Notes under the pieces: generated by a model
Databases searched by the model: none
Told to the model about the DNA's origin: nothing
The model's input: only the letters and a program-made list of their open reading frames with translations
In this document: piece by piece, positions 17,609 through 26,152 of the stretch
Layout of the letters: each line of letters opens with the position of its first letter
Numbering within the stretch: position 1 is the first letter of the stretch
NCBI GenBank assembly: GCA_934307695.1
Contig: CAKRCS010000010.1
Coordinates: 1-64,000, forward strand
Direction of reading: 5' to 3'
DNA from: an uncultured Agathobacter sp.
GTDB lineage: Bacteria > Bacillota > Clostridia > Lachnospirales > Lachnospiraceae
DNA length: 64,000 bases
Translations under genes and position numbers: made by a program

Positions 17609-18826
17609 TTACATTTTAAATCCAGTAATTGCAGGAATCATTGTGATCGCCATCACGATTCCGAGCATCAGGCTCATCGGCAGTAAAAGCTTTGTGGAGG
17701 CTTCCTCCCCCAGCTTCTTTGCAAACATCCTCCGCTCCGCAAATGCACGCTCCGATTCCTGTTCCAGCAGCATACAAAGTCCGCTGTTTCCCTTTTGTAA
17801 ATTGTTGATCAGCAGCCGGACAAACCGGTGATAGGGTGCCATTTTGATCCGATCCGCAAATCTCTGGTATGCCATCTTCTCGCTTTCGCCATCGCAGATC
17901 TCTCTCCAGGTCTTTGCCATCTCCTCAAATGCCGGCATTTCGGTGGTTGTATTTTTATGCCTATTATTGATATATTGCGCGGAAATTATATTCCAAGCCT
18001 GCTTGATTGTCATTCCTGCGCCCACAAGAACGTTAAATTTGCTCACCATCTCCGGGTAATCCAGCATCAGCTTTTTCTCATACCTTTTTTGGGCATCCCG
18101 CTGTCTGCTCTTTTGCACAAGCGGGAAAAGAAAGACTAAGAACACCTCTAACAGGATGACTTTAAGGACGAGGTGCTGCTTTTTCTCGCTCCAGAGAAGA
18201 TCCACCCCATCTATGCGGTCCGGCAGCGACAGGTACTCTGCGTCCTCCAGCGACTGCTGCTCCTCCACATACCTGTCGATCTGCTTTATCAATCGTTCTG
18301 CTCCTTCGAGCTCCCTCGGATATGCCTGAAACGAAAATCCATAGATTTCCTGCTCCGGTCCGCAGCTAAGTTCCACCTCCGCCTTGATCAAGGTTCCGTC
18401 AAGACTTAGCTTGTCATCCAAAAATGTGCCAGCATCGTCCAGACAGGTATAATCCGATAGATACCATTCTGCCTCAACTGCACCCTGCACATAGGTATCT
18501 GACATATTTACCTTTCCGCTGACATGATCGATGGTCTGCCCCTGCGCACAGAACGACTCGTCAATCTCACGCTTTGCCTGTACAAGTAGGTCTTTTCCCT
18601 CCTCTTCCGACAAAACCTGCTCTTCCACGGTAAGCGTGTAGCCGTAATCCTCCAGTACGCCATCCGCATCAACCACCAGATCAATCTCCCGGCTTCCGTC
18701 CCCATACATATTCCTTGGTATACTGCCTCCGTCTCCGATCTCATGGTCGCTGTACTCCATATAGAAAGCGCCTGCGATCAGCAGCACAAATACCACCAAT
18801 ATCTCCGCGATCTGTTTCTTTGTCAT
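17609..18826 (-). CDS. tadC: Tad pilus inner-membrane platform protein TadC-like
   Basis: This is a 405-residue membrane protein of the type II secretion F superfamily. It has an N-terminal anchor (about residues 7-23), an extracytoplasmic region of about 180 residues and a second hydrophobic segment. A GspF-like domain (about 265-400) follows, with the family pattern LMLDYPEMVSKFNVLVGAGMT and a C-terminal hydrophobic pair ending ITMIPAITGFKM. The large N-terminal extracytoplasmic insertion is longer than in proteobacterial TadC. AGGAGGAG precedes the ATG. Confidence 0.85.
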   Translation of the reverse strand: MTKKQIAEILVVFVLLIAGAFYMEYSDHEIGDGGSIPRNMYGDGSREIDLVVDADGVLEDYGYTLTVEEQVLSEEEGKDLLVQAKREIDESFCAQGQTIDHVSGKVNMSDTYVQGAVEAEWYLSDYTCLDDAGTFLDDKLSLDGTLIKAEVELSCGPEQEIYGFSFQAYPRELEGAERLIKQIDRYVEEQQSLEDAEYLSLPDRIDGVDLLWSEKKQHLVLKVILLEVFLVFLFPLVQKSRQRDAQKRYEKKLMLDYPEMVSKFNVLVGAGMTIKQAWNIISAQYINNRHKNTTTEMPAFEEMAKTWREICDGESEKMAYQRFADRIKMAPYHRFVRLLINNLQKGNSGLCMLLEQESERAFAERRMFAKKLGEEASTKLLLPMSLMLGIVMAITMIPAITGFKM

Positions 18827-18835
18827 GCACTCCTC

Positions 18836-19573
18836 CTATACACGGATTGCCATAATGCGTGCCGATAAAGCGATCGCCGCCGCATAGACCAGCAAACATC
18901 CCGTCATAAATACGATTCCGAACGCATTGTGGTACAGCGTATCCAGATAGTCGCCCATCCCGATCCGCAGATATGCAAGAATGAACAGCGGGATAACGTT
19001 CATGACCTTCTGCTCCAATTCCCTTGAAGCAACGGCAACCGCAATCTCCCGGCCTGTCTCCTGCCGCAGCCGGATATGCTCCGTGGTTGTCTCGATCATT
19101 TGCAGGAAATTGCCTCCACCTCTCTTTGCAAACGCGAACACCTCCGCAAAGCTCTCGATATCCTCGACACCGGATCTTGCACCGAAATCTGCCAGAAGCT
19201 TTTCCAGCGGGACACTCAGCGCAACGCTCCGGTTGATCTCTGCCAGCTCCCGGTACATATCGCACTGCTCGCCGTGCAGCATCCGGATCTCCTTTTGCGC
19301 CTCCCGCCATGCGTTCTCCATGGAATAGCCTCCATACAGGGAAGCGCTCACCGCGCGCATCGCGTCCAGAAACTCCTCTGCAAGCCGTTCCTCCCGCTTC
19401 TCCTGCTGCTGCCGCACCTGTTTCTTTGCTAAGACCACAACAACTGCCGGGAAGAAAAGCAGCGCCCATGGGCTATCATAGAACAGCCATGCCACGCATC
19501 CGGTGATTCCTGCCGCTTTTCCTATGACAACGGCGATGTCCCGCACAGACAATTTGTATTGCTGATAATTCAA
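18836..19573 (-). CDS. tadB: Tad pilus inner-membrane platform protein TadB-like
   Basis: This 245-residue F-superfamily protein has two N-terminal hydrophobic segments. The cytosolic GspF-type helical domain follows (LAEEFLDAMRAVSASLYGGYSMENAW, FAFAKRGGGNFLQMIETT), then C-terminal membrane segments. The start codon is TTG with a good GGAAAGGAG site, and the frame overlaps the tadA stop as TTGA. With TadC it should form the platform on which the TadA ATPase works. Confidence 0.88.
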   Translation of the reverse strand: MNYQQYKLSVRDIAVVIGKAAGITGCVAWLFYDSPWALLFFPAVVVVLAKKQVRQQQEKREERLAEEFLDAMRAVSASLYGGYSMENAWREAQKEIRMLHGEQCDMYRELAEINRSVALSVPLEKLLADFGARSGVEDIESFAEVFAFAKRGGGNFLQMIETTTEHIRLRQETGREIAVAVASRELEQKVMNVIPLFILAYLRIGMGDYLDTLYHNAFGIVFMTGCLLVYAAAIALSARIMAIRV

Positions 19574-20811
19574 ATCTGCTCCTTTCCATCCAAAGAGCCA
19601 TATCCGGCAGCCAGAAGTTTCCGGGTATCACTAAGCGGATTTTTCTTCTGCAGGCTGCCAAGGATCTTCCCATTCTCCATTCCGGTCTCCTCGAATACAT
19701 ACAGTGGATTAAGCAGGATCTCGCCATCCTCCAGCCCTGTCACCTCGGCAATCTCAAGGACTTTCCGGCTTTTGTCCCGGAGCCGTCCCAGATGGATGAT
19801 GATATCCACACCGGAAACGATCTGTCTGCGGATTGCACCAAGCGGCAGCTCCATTCCCATAAGAACCATCATCTCTAGCCGCGACAATATATCCCTGCTG
19901 GAATTGGCGTGTCCGGTCGAAAGGCTTCCGTCATGCCCGGTGTTAAATGCCTGCAGCATATCGAATGCCTCTGCCCCGCGGCACTCCCCAACAATGATCC
20001 GGTCGGGGCGCATACGAAGCGCTGTGCGGATCAGGTCATGTATGGTGATCGGCGCAACGCCTTCCGTGTTGGAATTGCGCGTCTCCAGGCGAACCAGATT
20101 ATCCACACCCTGTATCTGAAGCTCTGCGGAATCTTCAATTGTAATAATGCGTTCATCGGAGGGAATATACTGCGATAATGCATTTAGAAATGTTGTCTTC
20201 CCGGAACCCGTACCTCCGGAAATGATCATGCTGTAACGTGCCCTGACCAATATCTGTAATAGCTCTGCTGCATCCCTGCTGACCGCCCCCATTGCGATCA
20301 ACTGCTGCATGGTAAGCGGATTCTTCGGAAACTTGCGGATGGTGAGCGCCGATCCGTCGATCGAGATCGGGGCGAGCACCATGTTGACACGTGATCCATC
20401 CGCAAGGCGCGAATCCACGATCGGAGCAGACAGATTGATGACGCGGTTGTGCCTGGCAACGATCTGCTGGAGAATATCGACCAGCCGCTCCTCCGAGGAA
20501 AACTGCCCCGCCCACCGGTGTATGCGTCCACGCTTCTCATAGAATATCTGCTTAGGGCCATTGACCATGATCTCGGACACCTCCGGATCATCGACAAGCT
20601 CCTGTATGGCATCCAGCTTCCTAAGGGAATTAAACACCTGCTGCTCCAATCGTACCCGGTCCCGGATGGAAAGCATCCCATCCCTCGCAAATGCCATGCG
20701 TTCTTCCGTGATGATCGTCTCCAGCTCCTCATCATCAATCTCCCGCGACAGATCTAACCGTGCAAGCACCTTTTCACGGATGAGGAGCACATTCTTTTCA
20801 AATTCATCCAC
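19570..20811 (-). CDS. tadA: Tad pilus secretion ATPase TadA/CpaF
   Basis: This is a 413-residue type II/IV secretion hexameric ATPase. It has an N-terminal helical domain, Walker A ISGGTGSGKTTFLNAL (about residues 198-213), and an Asp box. Walker B and His-box regions follow (RIIVGECRGAEAFDMLQAFNTGHDGSLSTGHANS). It powers Flp pilus assembly from the cytosolic side of the membrane. The start codon is GTG, directly after the TadZ stop (TAA-GTG), which points to translational coupling. All catalytic motifs are intact. Confidence 0.95.
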   Translation of the reverse strand: MDEFEKNVLLIREKVLARLDLSREIDDEELETIITEERMAFARDGMLSIRDRVRLEQQVFNSLRKLDAIQELVDDPEVSEIMVNGPKQIFYEKRGRIHRWAGQFSSEERLVDILQQIVARHNRVINLSAPIVDSRLADGSRVNMVLAPISIDGSALTIRKFPKNPLTMQQLIAMGAVSRDAAELLQILVRARYSMIISGGTGSGKTTFLNALSQYIPSDERIITIEDSAELQIQGVDNLVRLETRNSNTEGVAPITIHDLIRTALRMRPDRIIVGECRGAEAFDMLQAFNTGHDGSLSTGHANSSRDILSRLEMMVLMGMELPLGAIRRQIVSGVDIIIHLGRLRDKSRKVLEIAEVTGLEDGEILLNPLYVFEETGMENGKILGSLQKKNPLSDTRKLLAAGYGSLDGKEQI

Positions 20812-21849
20812 TTATGCACGCGCCCCTTCTGCCGCAAACGGCTGCAGGAGCATCCGCCGGATCATATCGCCAAGCTCATTCCACTTCCACTGCTCCACGA
20901 TCCGCTCGCAGCTGGACGGCATCGTCATAAGTGGGATCTCCACTCTGGTCGTCCGCTCGGTAAGTGCCGCATACCCACGCCTGGAGACTTCTTCGTTAAA
21001 TTCATACTCCCGCCACTGGCACAGCCCGCCGCTTCTCGACAGCAGATACACGTTCTGGCAATGGTTTAGCACCTCAAAAAATCCGTGGAACCGCGAACCC
21101 ATATTTAGCAGAATGACCGCATAATCCAGTTCTTCCCCGATCATCTGCAACAGGCGCAGATACTTTCCGCCGTCCGCCTCCGACAGACATTCCGTATTTT
21201 CTGCCGGGTAGATATAATCGGCGTGATCCAGATGCCCGATACAGGAAAGCAGGCGGCTTTTGCTGTATTTGCCGCTCTCCGCCATCGAGAGCACCTCCTC
21301 GATCCCGCCTCTCGGCACCTGCTGTAACAGGTGCATGATCCCGCTGTTTTCCTGAATATCGAGAATAAGCACACGGCTCTTTTCCCCAAGAACGGAGGCA
21401 AGCGTCACCAGAAACGGAAGCTGATATTCGTTCTCCGCAAGCGAATAGATGGCAATACACCTTGTCTTAGGCACGATCTGCCCGCCGTCCGCAAGCAGCT
21501 TTACCTCGCTTCCGACCTCCTGCAATATGGCATCCACGATATTGTTTGCGCTCTGGTATTTCTCAACAAAGCGCACCCCATCCTCCATCCCCGGCTGCAT
21601 CTGTTTCTCTCGCATCTCATCAATCAGGCAGACAACCGGCTCCGTGCGCTCTTTTGCAAGCTGCTTTGCCTCCTCCGGACAGCCGGAGCACACGATAATG
21701 TCATACCGCCCGGCATCCTGCGCGATCTGCTGTGCGCTTGTAAAAAGATGCAGCTCAAACCGCTCCATTTCCTGCAAAAGCAGATGCCCGGACAGCCTGC
21801 TGCGGTAGTCATCATCATTGATATAGAGCGCCAATCTGACTCTTTGCAT
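20812..21849 (-). CDS. tadZ: TadZ/CpaE-like pilus localisation protein with degenerate P-loop
   Basis: The 345-residue protein has an N-terminal receiver-like domain (about residues 1-120, RVRLALYINDDDYRSRLSGHL, DIIVCSGC). A MinD/ParA-like domain follows. Where a Walker A loop is expected it reads CIAIYSLAENEYQLPFLVTL, with no Gly-Lys-Thr at all. The strand RVLILDIQENSGIMHLL keeps the ParA shape. TadZ from Eubacterium rectale is known to have an atypical ATPase domain and a stripped-down receiver domain, which fits, but here the ATP site looks lost. It has a strong ribosome site (AGGAGGTAATT) and lies second in the operon. Confidence 0.85.
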   Translation of the reverse strand: MQRVRLALYINDDDYRSRLSGHLLLQEMERFELHLFTSAQQIAQDAGRYDIIVCSGCPEEAKQLAKERTEPVVCLIDEMREKQMQPGMEDGVRFVEKYQSANNIVDAILQEVGSEVKLLADGGQIVPKTRCIAIYSLAENEYQLPFLVTLASVLGEKSRVLILDIQENSGIMHLLQQVPRGGIEEVLSMAESGKYSKSRLLSCIGHLDHADYIYPAENTECLSEADGGKYLRLLQMIGEELDYAVILLNMGSRFHGFFEVLNHCQNVYLLSRSGGLCQWREYEFNEEVSRRGYAALTERTTRVEIPLMTMPSSCERIVEQWKWNELGDMIRRMLLQPFAAEGARA

Positions 21850-21868
21850 AGCTTCTAATTACCTCCTC

Positions 21869-22408
21869 CTATAAACTTCCGCACGTTCCACTGATCAGCA
21901 CCGCAAGCATCCCCAATAATATTGCAAGCGAAAAATGGATCACATGATCCTTCGTGTCTCCGGACGGCAGATATTCCTGCCATTTTCCTCCCATCAGTCC
22001 CCAAATATAGCTGCCGCCCTCCAAAAGCCCACGGTACAAAGTCCCGTTTCTAAGCATTTTTCCAAGGGATAGTACAGCCCCGATCACAAAGGAGATCACC
22101 ATACACCAAACGATCTGTCTGAAATTCAAAAAACCACCGATCATGGAAAATAATTTGACATCACCCGCACCTATGGCGCGCATGCGATAAAAAAGATAAA
22201 GTACGATAACCGGAAAAGACATGTTCCTAAGAACGAGTATCATCTGCTGTACTCCGCCCTGAGCATAGCCGAGTACAAGCGCAAGCATCATGCCTGCTGC
22301 GATCAGCCGGTTACTGATCCGATAACACAAAAAATCCAGCACTACTGCCGACATTACAAGAAGCAGCAGCACCAGCCTTGACACTTCCAAAGCGTCCAAC
22401 TGCATCAC
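21869..22408 (-). CDS. tadV: Prepilin peptidase, A24 family (TadV/CpaA-like)
   Basis: The 179-residue membrane protein has about five hydrophobic segments. It carries the two catalytic aspartate contexts, VLDFLCYRISNRLI (first Asp near residue 24) and the GxGD motif IGAGDVKLFSMIGG. It should cleave the Gly-x leader of the Flp pilins. It opens the tad operon. The frame begins GTG-ATG and the AAGAGG site is very close to it; a TTG two codons later has better spacing, so the exact start is uncertain by a few codons. Confidence 0.9.
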   Translation of the reverse strand: MMQLDALEVSRLVLLLLVMSAVVLDFLCYRISNRLIAAGMMLALVLGYAQGGVQQMILVLRNMSFPVIVLYLFYRMRAIGAGDVKLFSMIGGFLNFRQIVWCMVISFVIGAVLSLGKMLRNGTLYRGLLEGGSYIWGLMGGKWQEYLPSGDTKDHVIHFSLAILLGMLAVLISGTCGSL

Positions 22409-22430
22409 CTCTTTTCGTGTTGTGAATCGA

Positions 22431-22460
22431 ATTATAGCAACGGGACTTCTATTTTGTCCA
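22431..22460 (-). promoter_or_regulatory. Promoter of the tad operon
   Basis: The minus strand reads TGGACA, 18-bp spacer, TATAAT, about 22 bp before the first tad gene. No other good promoter is apparent before 12902 except possibly that of the rhomboid gene, so the pilus locus is likely one transcript. Confidence 0.65.
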
Positions 22461-22583
22461 GCTTTTTTTGCTCAAAAAAGTTTTTTCAGAAGATTGTACC
22501 AAAATTGAACCGGAAAATTTTGTATAGAATTACAAAATCTTGCTTATAATTAGCATAAGGGAAAGAAGAAAGCAGGTGAACTT

Positions 22584-22799
22584 ATGAAACTTTTTAAGAG
22601 TACCCCTGTTACAGATGATGGCTACGCAGCCCTAAAGGACAATCTGATGCGAACCACGGACGAACTGCGCGTGGCATACGCAAATCTTGAGAACGTTGTT
22701 GAGCCTGACCTTATCGACTACTATATCTATCAGGCAAAGGCTGTCCAGATGCGCTACAAATTTTTGCTGGAATGCGTAAAAAAAATCGAGGGTGTCTGA
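22584..22799 (+). CDS. DUF2508 family small protein (YaaL-like)
   Basis: This is a 71-residue, mostly helical cytosolic protein beginning MKLFKSTPVTDDGYAALKDNL. It has the DUF2508 core ENVVEPDLIDYYIYQAKAVQMRYKFLLECVKKIE. In Bacillus the homologue YaaL sits beside recombination and sporulation genes; its function is unknown. Here it has its own promoter region with TATAAT at 22545 and a good ribosome site (AAGCAGGTGAA). It is convergent with the fliS-like gene, the two stops being 3 bp apart. Confidence 0.85.
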   Translation: MKLFKSTPVTDDGYAALKDNLMRTTDELRVAYANLENVVEPDLIDYYIYQAKAVQMRYKFLLECVKKIEGV

Positions 22800-22802
22800 C
22801 AC

Positions 22803-23279
22803 TCATGCCAGAAACCCCCGGTTACTATCCACGTTGGACAAATTTTCATTGAGCGAGGTGCGCCCGTATGTCATGCCGGCATAAACCTGCTGCGTATTGC
22901 GCATCAGCGGTTCGGAATCATCCGCCTTTGCCACCTCCTCAAAGCTTGTATACAATCGATGCATCACGAAGCCCGCTTCCTCAATGCCGTCCATCTTGTT
23001 CTCATAGACTGCGCGTGCCAGACAGTTCGTGCAATACATATAAAGACGATACAGATTTTGGGACAGGTTATAAGAAAAATTGAGTGCGTGTATCAGCTCG
23101 GCAAGCACATTTTGCGCTTTCCGCACCGCTTCCTTAAATGCCTCATGCTGCCCTGCACTATATGCCTCCCGCGCGTCCTTTTCGTATGCGAAATAGATGT
23201 CATAGATGATCACGATCATCTCGCCGCGGTTGCACTGGCTGAGCCTGCGGGTAAAGTCAAGTTTCAATTCCTTTTGCAT
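22803..23279 (-). CDS. fliS: FliS-family flagellin export chaperone
   Basis: The start is placed at MQKELKLDFTRRL because AAGGAGCAGGAT immediately precedes it; the longer frame would run into flagellin. The 158-residue helical protein has the FliS opening pattern TRRLSQCNRGEMIVIIYDI and helices through residue 120. A C-terminal tail unlike classical FliS follows (QQVYAGMTYGRTSLNENL). It lies 10 bp downstream of flagellin on the same strand, the expected position for the chaperone that holds flagellin unfolded before export. Confidence 0.82.
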   Translation of the reverse strand: MQKELKLDFTRRLSQCNRGEMIVIIYDIYFAYEKDAREAYSAGQHEAFKEAVRKAQNVLAELIHALNFSYNLSQNLYRLYMYCTNCLARAVYENKMDGIEEAGFVMHRLYTSFEEVAKADDSEPLMRNTQQVYAGMTYGRTSLNENLSNVDSNRGFLA

Positions 23280-23289
23280 ATCCTGCTCC

Positions 23290-24723
23290 TTACTGCAGAA
23301 GGGAAAGCACCGTCTGCGGAAGGTCGTTTGCCTGGGACAGTACCGATACGGATGCCTGCTCAAGCACGCTCGCCTGCGTATAGATCGTCATTTCCTCTGC
23401 CATATCGGTATCCAGCAGCGTTGAGTATGCGGAGGTCATATCCTCCGTCGTCTCTGCAAGGCTGTTTGACGCATATTCCAGACGGTTCTGGAACGCACCG
23501 ATGCGGGAACGTGTCTCGTTGAGCGTTGCGATTGCCTCATCGAGTGTCACCATTGCACGTTCCGGTCCCTGATAAGTCGTAAGCTCGATGGTATCCAGAT
23601 ACAGGCTCTCTGCAGAAGTCTCCGGAATACGGATATCCATCGTCTGATATTCATTGGCACCGACCTGGATCGTCATGCTTCCGATGTCTGTCACCTCAAG
23701 CTCGATCGTTCCGAGTCCGTCGGCGGAATCCGTTGCCGGGTTATAAGCGGAATTTACCAGAAAATCCATGGAAAATCCGCGTACATCTGTTACCGTGATC
23801 CGGTTTCCGTTTGCGGAAATGGTTGCTGTAGAAGAAAATCCGGCATCTGTTGCACTGTCGTTCGGGAATCCTGCCTGAGCATCTTTTCCATAGGTCTGGG
23901 CGATATAATTACCATCATCATCGACTTTTGCCCCGTCCATCGCATCTACACCGAGCGCCTTTGCAAGCTCCGGCGATACACACAGGTCGATCTCTCCCTG
24001 ACTGCCATAGAGCATGGAGGTAAGTGTAATGGAATCCGGTGTGGAGTTGTCCGTAAACTGGCAGCCTGCCACCTCAGCCGCATTGCGCAGCGTCTCGTAA
24101 AATGCCGCACTTGACATATCGGCTGTCACCTCGATCGTGGTCTTGTTGATCGTGATCGTGCCTGCCACAAGCGCGGATGTATCGAGCGTGCATTCTGCCG
24201 CTTTTGCCACATCGGTTACGGATACACTGTAAAATCCGGTCGTTACCGTGTCGCTTACCATGATACGGCTTACGCTCTTGCTGTCTGCGTACACGCGCAC
24301 ATCGGAAGATCCGTCAAGAAGCGACTTTGTATTGTATTCGGTATCCGCGGAAATACGGTCTACTTCCTTGGTAAGCTGATCGATCTCATCCTGGATGATC
24401 TTGCGGTCGCTTGTCGAATTGGTTCCGTTTGCTGCCTGAACGGAAAGCTCACGCATTCTCTGTAAAATGTTCGATACCTCGTTTAGCGCGCCATCCGCGA
24501 TCTGCAAGGTCGATACGGCATTGGAGGTGTTGTCCTTTGCCTGACCGAGTGCATCGATCTGCGCCTTCATTTTATTCGAAATTGCCATACCTGCCGGATT
24601 GTCCCCCGCAGAGTTGATCTTTAATCCGCTGGACAGACGCTCCATGGATGCTGCTAAGGAGTTTTCATTGCGGAGCAACTGTTTATTCGTGAGAACTGCT
24701 GACATATTCTGATTGATTTTCAT
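23290..24723 (-). CDS. Flagellin
   Basis: This is the 477-residue filament subunit. The N-terminal D0/D1 region is canonical (MKINQNMSAVLTNKQLLRNE, SLAASMERLSSGLKINSAGD, GMAISNKMKAQIDALGQA, LQRMRELSVQAANGTNS). The C-terminal D1/D0 is also canonical (LNETRSRIGAFQNRLEYASN, EEMTIYTQASVLEQASVSVL). A variable surface domain of about 200 residues lies between. It is transcribed from a sigma-28-like promoter and followed by the FliS-like chaperone. N- and C-terminal segments of this type are the ones sensed by TLR5 in gut bacteria (family knowledge). Confidence 0.98.
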   Translation of the reverse strand: MKINQNMSAVLTNKQLLRNENSLAASMERLSSGLKINSAGDNPAGMAISNKMKAQIDALGQAKDNTSNAVSTLQIADGALNEVSNILQRMRELSVQAANGTNSTSDRKIIQDEIDQLTKEVDRISADTEYNTKSLLDGSSDVRVYADSKSVSRIMVSDTVTTGFYSVSVTDVAKAAECTLDTSALVAGTITINKTTIEVTADMSSAAFYETLRNAAEVAGCQFTDNSTPDSITLTSMLYGSQGEIDLCVSPELAKALGVDAMDGAKVDDDGNYIAQTYGKDAQAGFPNDSATDAGFSSTATISANGNRITVTDVRGFSMDFLVNSAYNPATDSADGLGTIELEVTDIGSMTIQVGANEYQTMDIRIPETSAESLYLDTIELTTYQGPERAMVTLDEAIATLNETRSRIGAFQNRLEYASNSLAETTEDMTSAYSTLLDTDMAEEMTIYTQASVLEQASVSVLSQANDLPQTVLSLLQ

Positions 24724-24801
24724 AGCGGTTTTTTCCTTCCCAAAATCCTGTTATCCCGCATCCCTGCTTTCCAATCCGACAATCCTTGTCACCTATCTTT
24801 T

Positions 24802-24828
24802 ATATCGTCCGATTTTTGCGATTCTTAA
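24802..24828 (-). promoter_or_regulatory. Sigma-28 (SigD)-type promoter of flagellin
   Basis: The minus strand reads TTAA, 15-bp spacer, GACGATAT, close to the SigD consensus TAAA-N15-GCCGATAT, about 80 bp ahead of the flagellin start. Confidence 0.75.
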
Positions 24829-24847
24829 CCGCAGCGCAAAGTATAAT

Positions 24848-24876
24848 TTGCATTTCTGAGGGAACCGTATTATAAT
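24848..24876 (+). promoter_or_regulatory. Sigma-A promoter for the DUF1858 gene
   Basis: TTGCAT, 17-bp spacer, TATAAT, with the -10 box about 40 bp before the ATG and an AAAGGAGG ribosome site between. Confidence 0.8.
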
Positions 24877-24916
24877 AGCCACGTTAAAGCAGATCTATTT
24901 AAAGGAGGACAATATC

Positions 24917-25123
24917 ATGGCACAGGTTTCAAAGAGCACTATGATCGGTGAGTTACTCATGATCGATGAGAATGTTGCACCGATTCTTTTGAATATTGGT
25001 ATGCACTGCCTTGGATGCCCATCTTCCCAGATGGAGACCATTGAGGAGGCTGCAATGGTACACGGTATCGATGCAGATGATCTTGTAGAAGAGATCAACA
25101 CCTTCTTAGCACAGCAGGGCTAA
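24917..25123 (+). CDS. DUF1858 domain small protein
   Basis: This is a 68-residue protein composed of a single DUF1858 domain. It has the opening VSKSTMIGELL, the conserved HCLGCPSS cysteine pair (about residues 30-36), and the helix ETIEEAAMVHGIDADDLVEEIN. The CxxC-like motif (C-L-G-C) hints at redox or metal binding; related proteins are called hydrid cluster-associated in some clostridia. It is monocistronic with a strong promoter and terminator, so it is probably well expressed. Function is unknown. Confidence 0.93.
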   Translation: MAQVSKSTMIGELLMIDENVAPILLNIGMHCLGCPSSQMETIEEAAMVHGIDADDLVEEINTFLAQQG

Positions 25124-25157
25124 TCAATTTTCTCACTTTATATCCCTATAAAGGGAA

Positions 25158-25185
25158 AGCCGCCACACATTATCGTGTGACGGCT
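25158..25185. terminator. Bidirectional terminator after the DUF1858 gene and mecA
   Basis: AGCCGCCACAC / GTGTGACGGCT form an 11-bp stem with one mismatch and a 6-nt loop. TTTTTG follows on the plus strand, and an A-run precedes it that gives T residues on the minus strand. Confidence 0.85.
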
Positions 25186-25198
25186 TTTTGCTTTTCCG

Positions 25199-25978
25199 TT
25201 ATAACTGTGCAATCGTCTGTAACGCATTGCCCTTTACCAATAGCTTGCCGTGCTCCTCGAAAAAGGCGCCCACAGCCTCGGTATATGCCTTCTGGCTTGC
25301 ATATTCGGAGATGATATTGCATACCTTATTGAACTCCTGCGGCGTATGCTCGCTATTGTGGAGCATCAGGTAAAAACGGTTCTTCTGCACATTCTTGTAC
25401 AGGTCGTTCTCGCCCATATAATAGCCATTTAAGACTCCGGACAACCGGATGATCTGTTCCATATCGGAAAACTCGTACATCCTCGTAAGGTCAACCGGTT
25501 CAGCCGGTATCGACGGCTGCTCCCCGTTCTCCTCTGCTGTCCCATCGCTTTCCTTTGCTTCCTCCGCTGCGGCGTTCTGCTTTGCGCGCTCCTGACGGAT
25601 TTTCTCAAAAAGATCGAGAATGTCGTCCGCGCCCTGCCTGACGGCGGTATCGCCCATGACTGCGTCCTCCATATCATAGAAGGCTTCGTCCGGCTCGGAA
25701 AAACTGGAGAAGCGCGTATCAAGCTCCTCCGGATATTCAACTTTGGTGATCAATAATATAATCGACTCCGCAGAGGTTGGTATTGCCTCGACCATGAGCG
25801 GAATATCATTCACTTCAAATCCAAAATCGTGGTTTGCCTGCTGTATCATGTCACGGAAAAGCAACCTTGCCTTCTCAGAACCGTATGCCAGCTCACTGAG
25901 CCGGATCTGACGATTCTGCAGATCCTCTTTGGTAAGTGTACAACGGATCTGGTTCTCATTTACTTTTTCAATTTTCAT
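25199..25978 (-). CDS. mecA: Adaptor protein MecA
   Basis: MecA delivers substrates such as ComK to the ClpCP protease. The start is placed at MKIEKVNENQIRCTLT, the family's standard opening, with a ribosome site (AAAGGATGTG) just upstream. The 259-residue product has the N-terminal substrate-binding domain (about 1-80, RQIRLSELAYGSEKARLLFRD). An acidic central linker follows, then the C-terminal ClpC-binding domain (about 165-259). It is divergent from the Ser/Thr kinase gene and the two promoter regions abut. Confidence 0.93.
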   Translation of the reverse strand: MKIEKVNENQIRCTLTKEDLQNRQIRLSELAYGSEKARLLFRDMIQQANHDFGFEVNDIPLMVEAIPTSAESIILLITKVEYPEELDTRFSSFSEPDEAFYDMEDAVMGDTAVRQGADDILDLFEKIRQERAKQNAAAEEAKESDGTAEENGEQPSIPAEPVDLTRMYEFSDMEQIIRLSGVLNGYYMGENDLYKNVQKNRFYLMLHNSEHTPQEFNKVCNIISEYASQKAYTEAVGAFFEEHGKLLVKGNALQTIAQL

Positions 25979-26024
25979 GCAATCACATCCTTTTCTGAAA
26001 ATCTTCTGGTAAATTGTAAAACCT

Positions 26025-26053
26025 ATTATAATCAAATGATTCTTCGATGTAAA
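26025..26053 (-). promoter_or_regulatory. Promoter for mecA
   Basis: The minus strand reads TTTACA, 17-bp spacer, TATAAT, about 47 bp upstream of mecA. A stronger-looking TTGACA lies just upstream but is 25 bp from the -10 box, so it is not paired with it. Confidence 0.65.
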
Positions 26054-26087
26054 GTTGTCAACACATTAAAAATTTCTAAATTAGGAC

Positions 26088-26116
26088 TTGCCAAGTGTAA
26101 TTTTTTATGCTATAAA
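26088..26116 (+). promoter_or_regulatory. Promoter for the kinase/P-loop operon
   Basis: TTGCCA, 17-bp spacer, TATAAA, with the -10 box 36 bp before the kinase ATG and an AAAGGAG ribosome site between. Confidence 0.7.
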
Positions 26117-26152
26117 CATAGACACGAGATGCGCGACACTACAAAGGAGCGT

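Noticed and set aside
25829..26152. N-terminal extension of the Ser/Thr kinase frame
   Set aside because: It overlaps mecA on the other strand and the divergent promoters. The ribosome site and promoter place the start at 26153.
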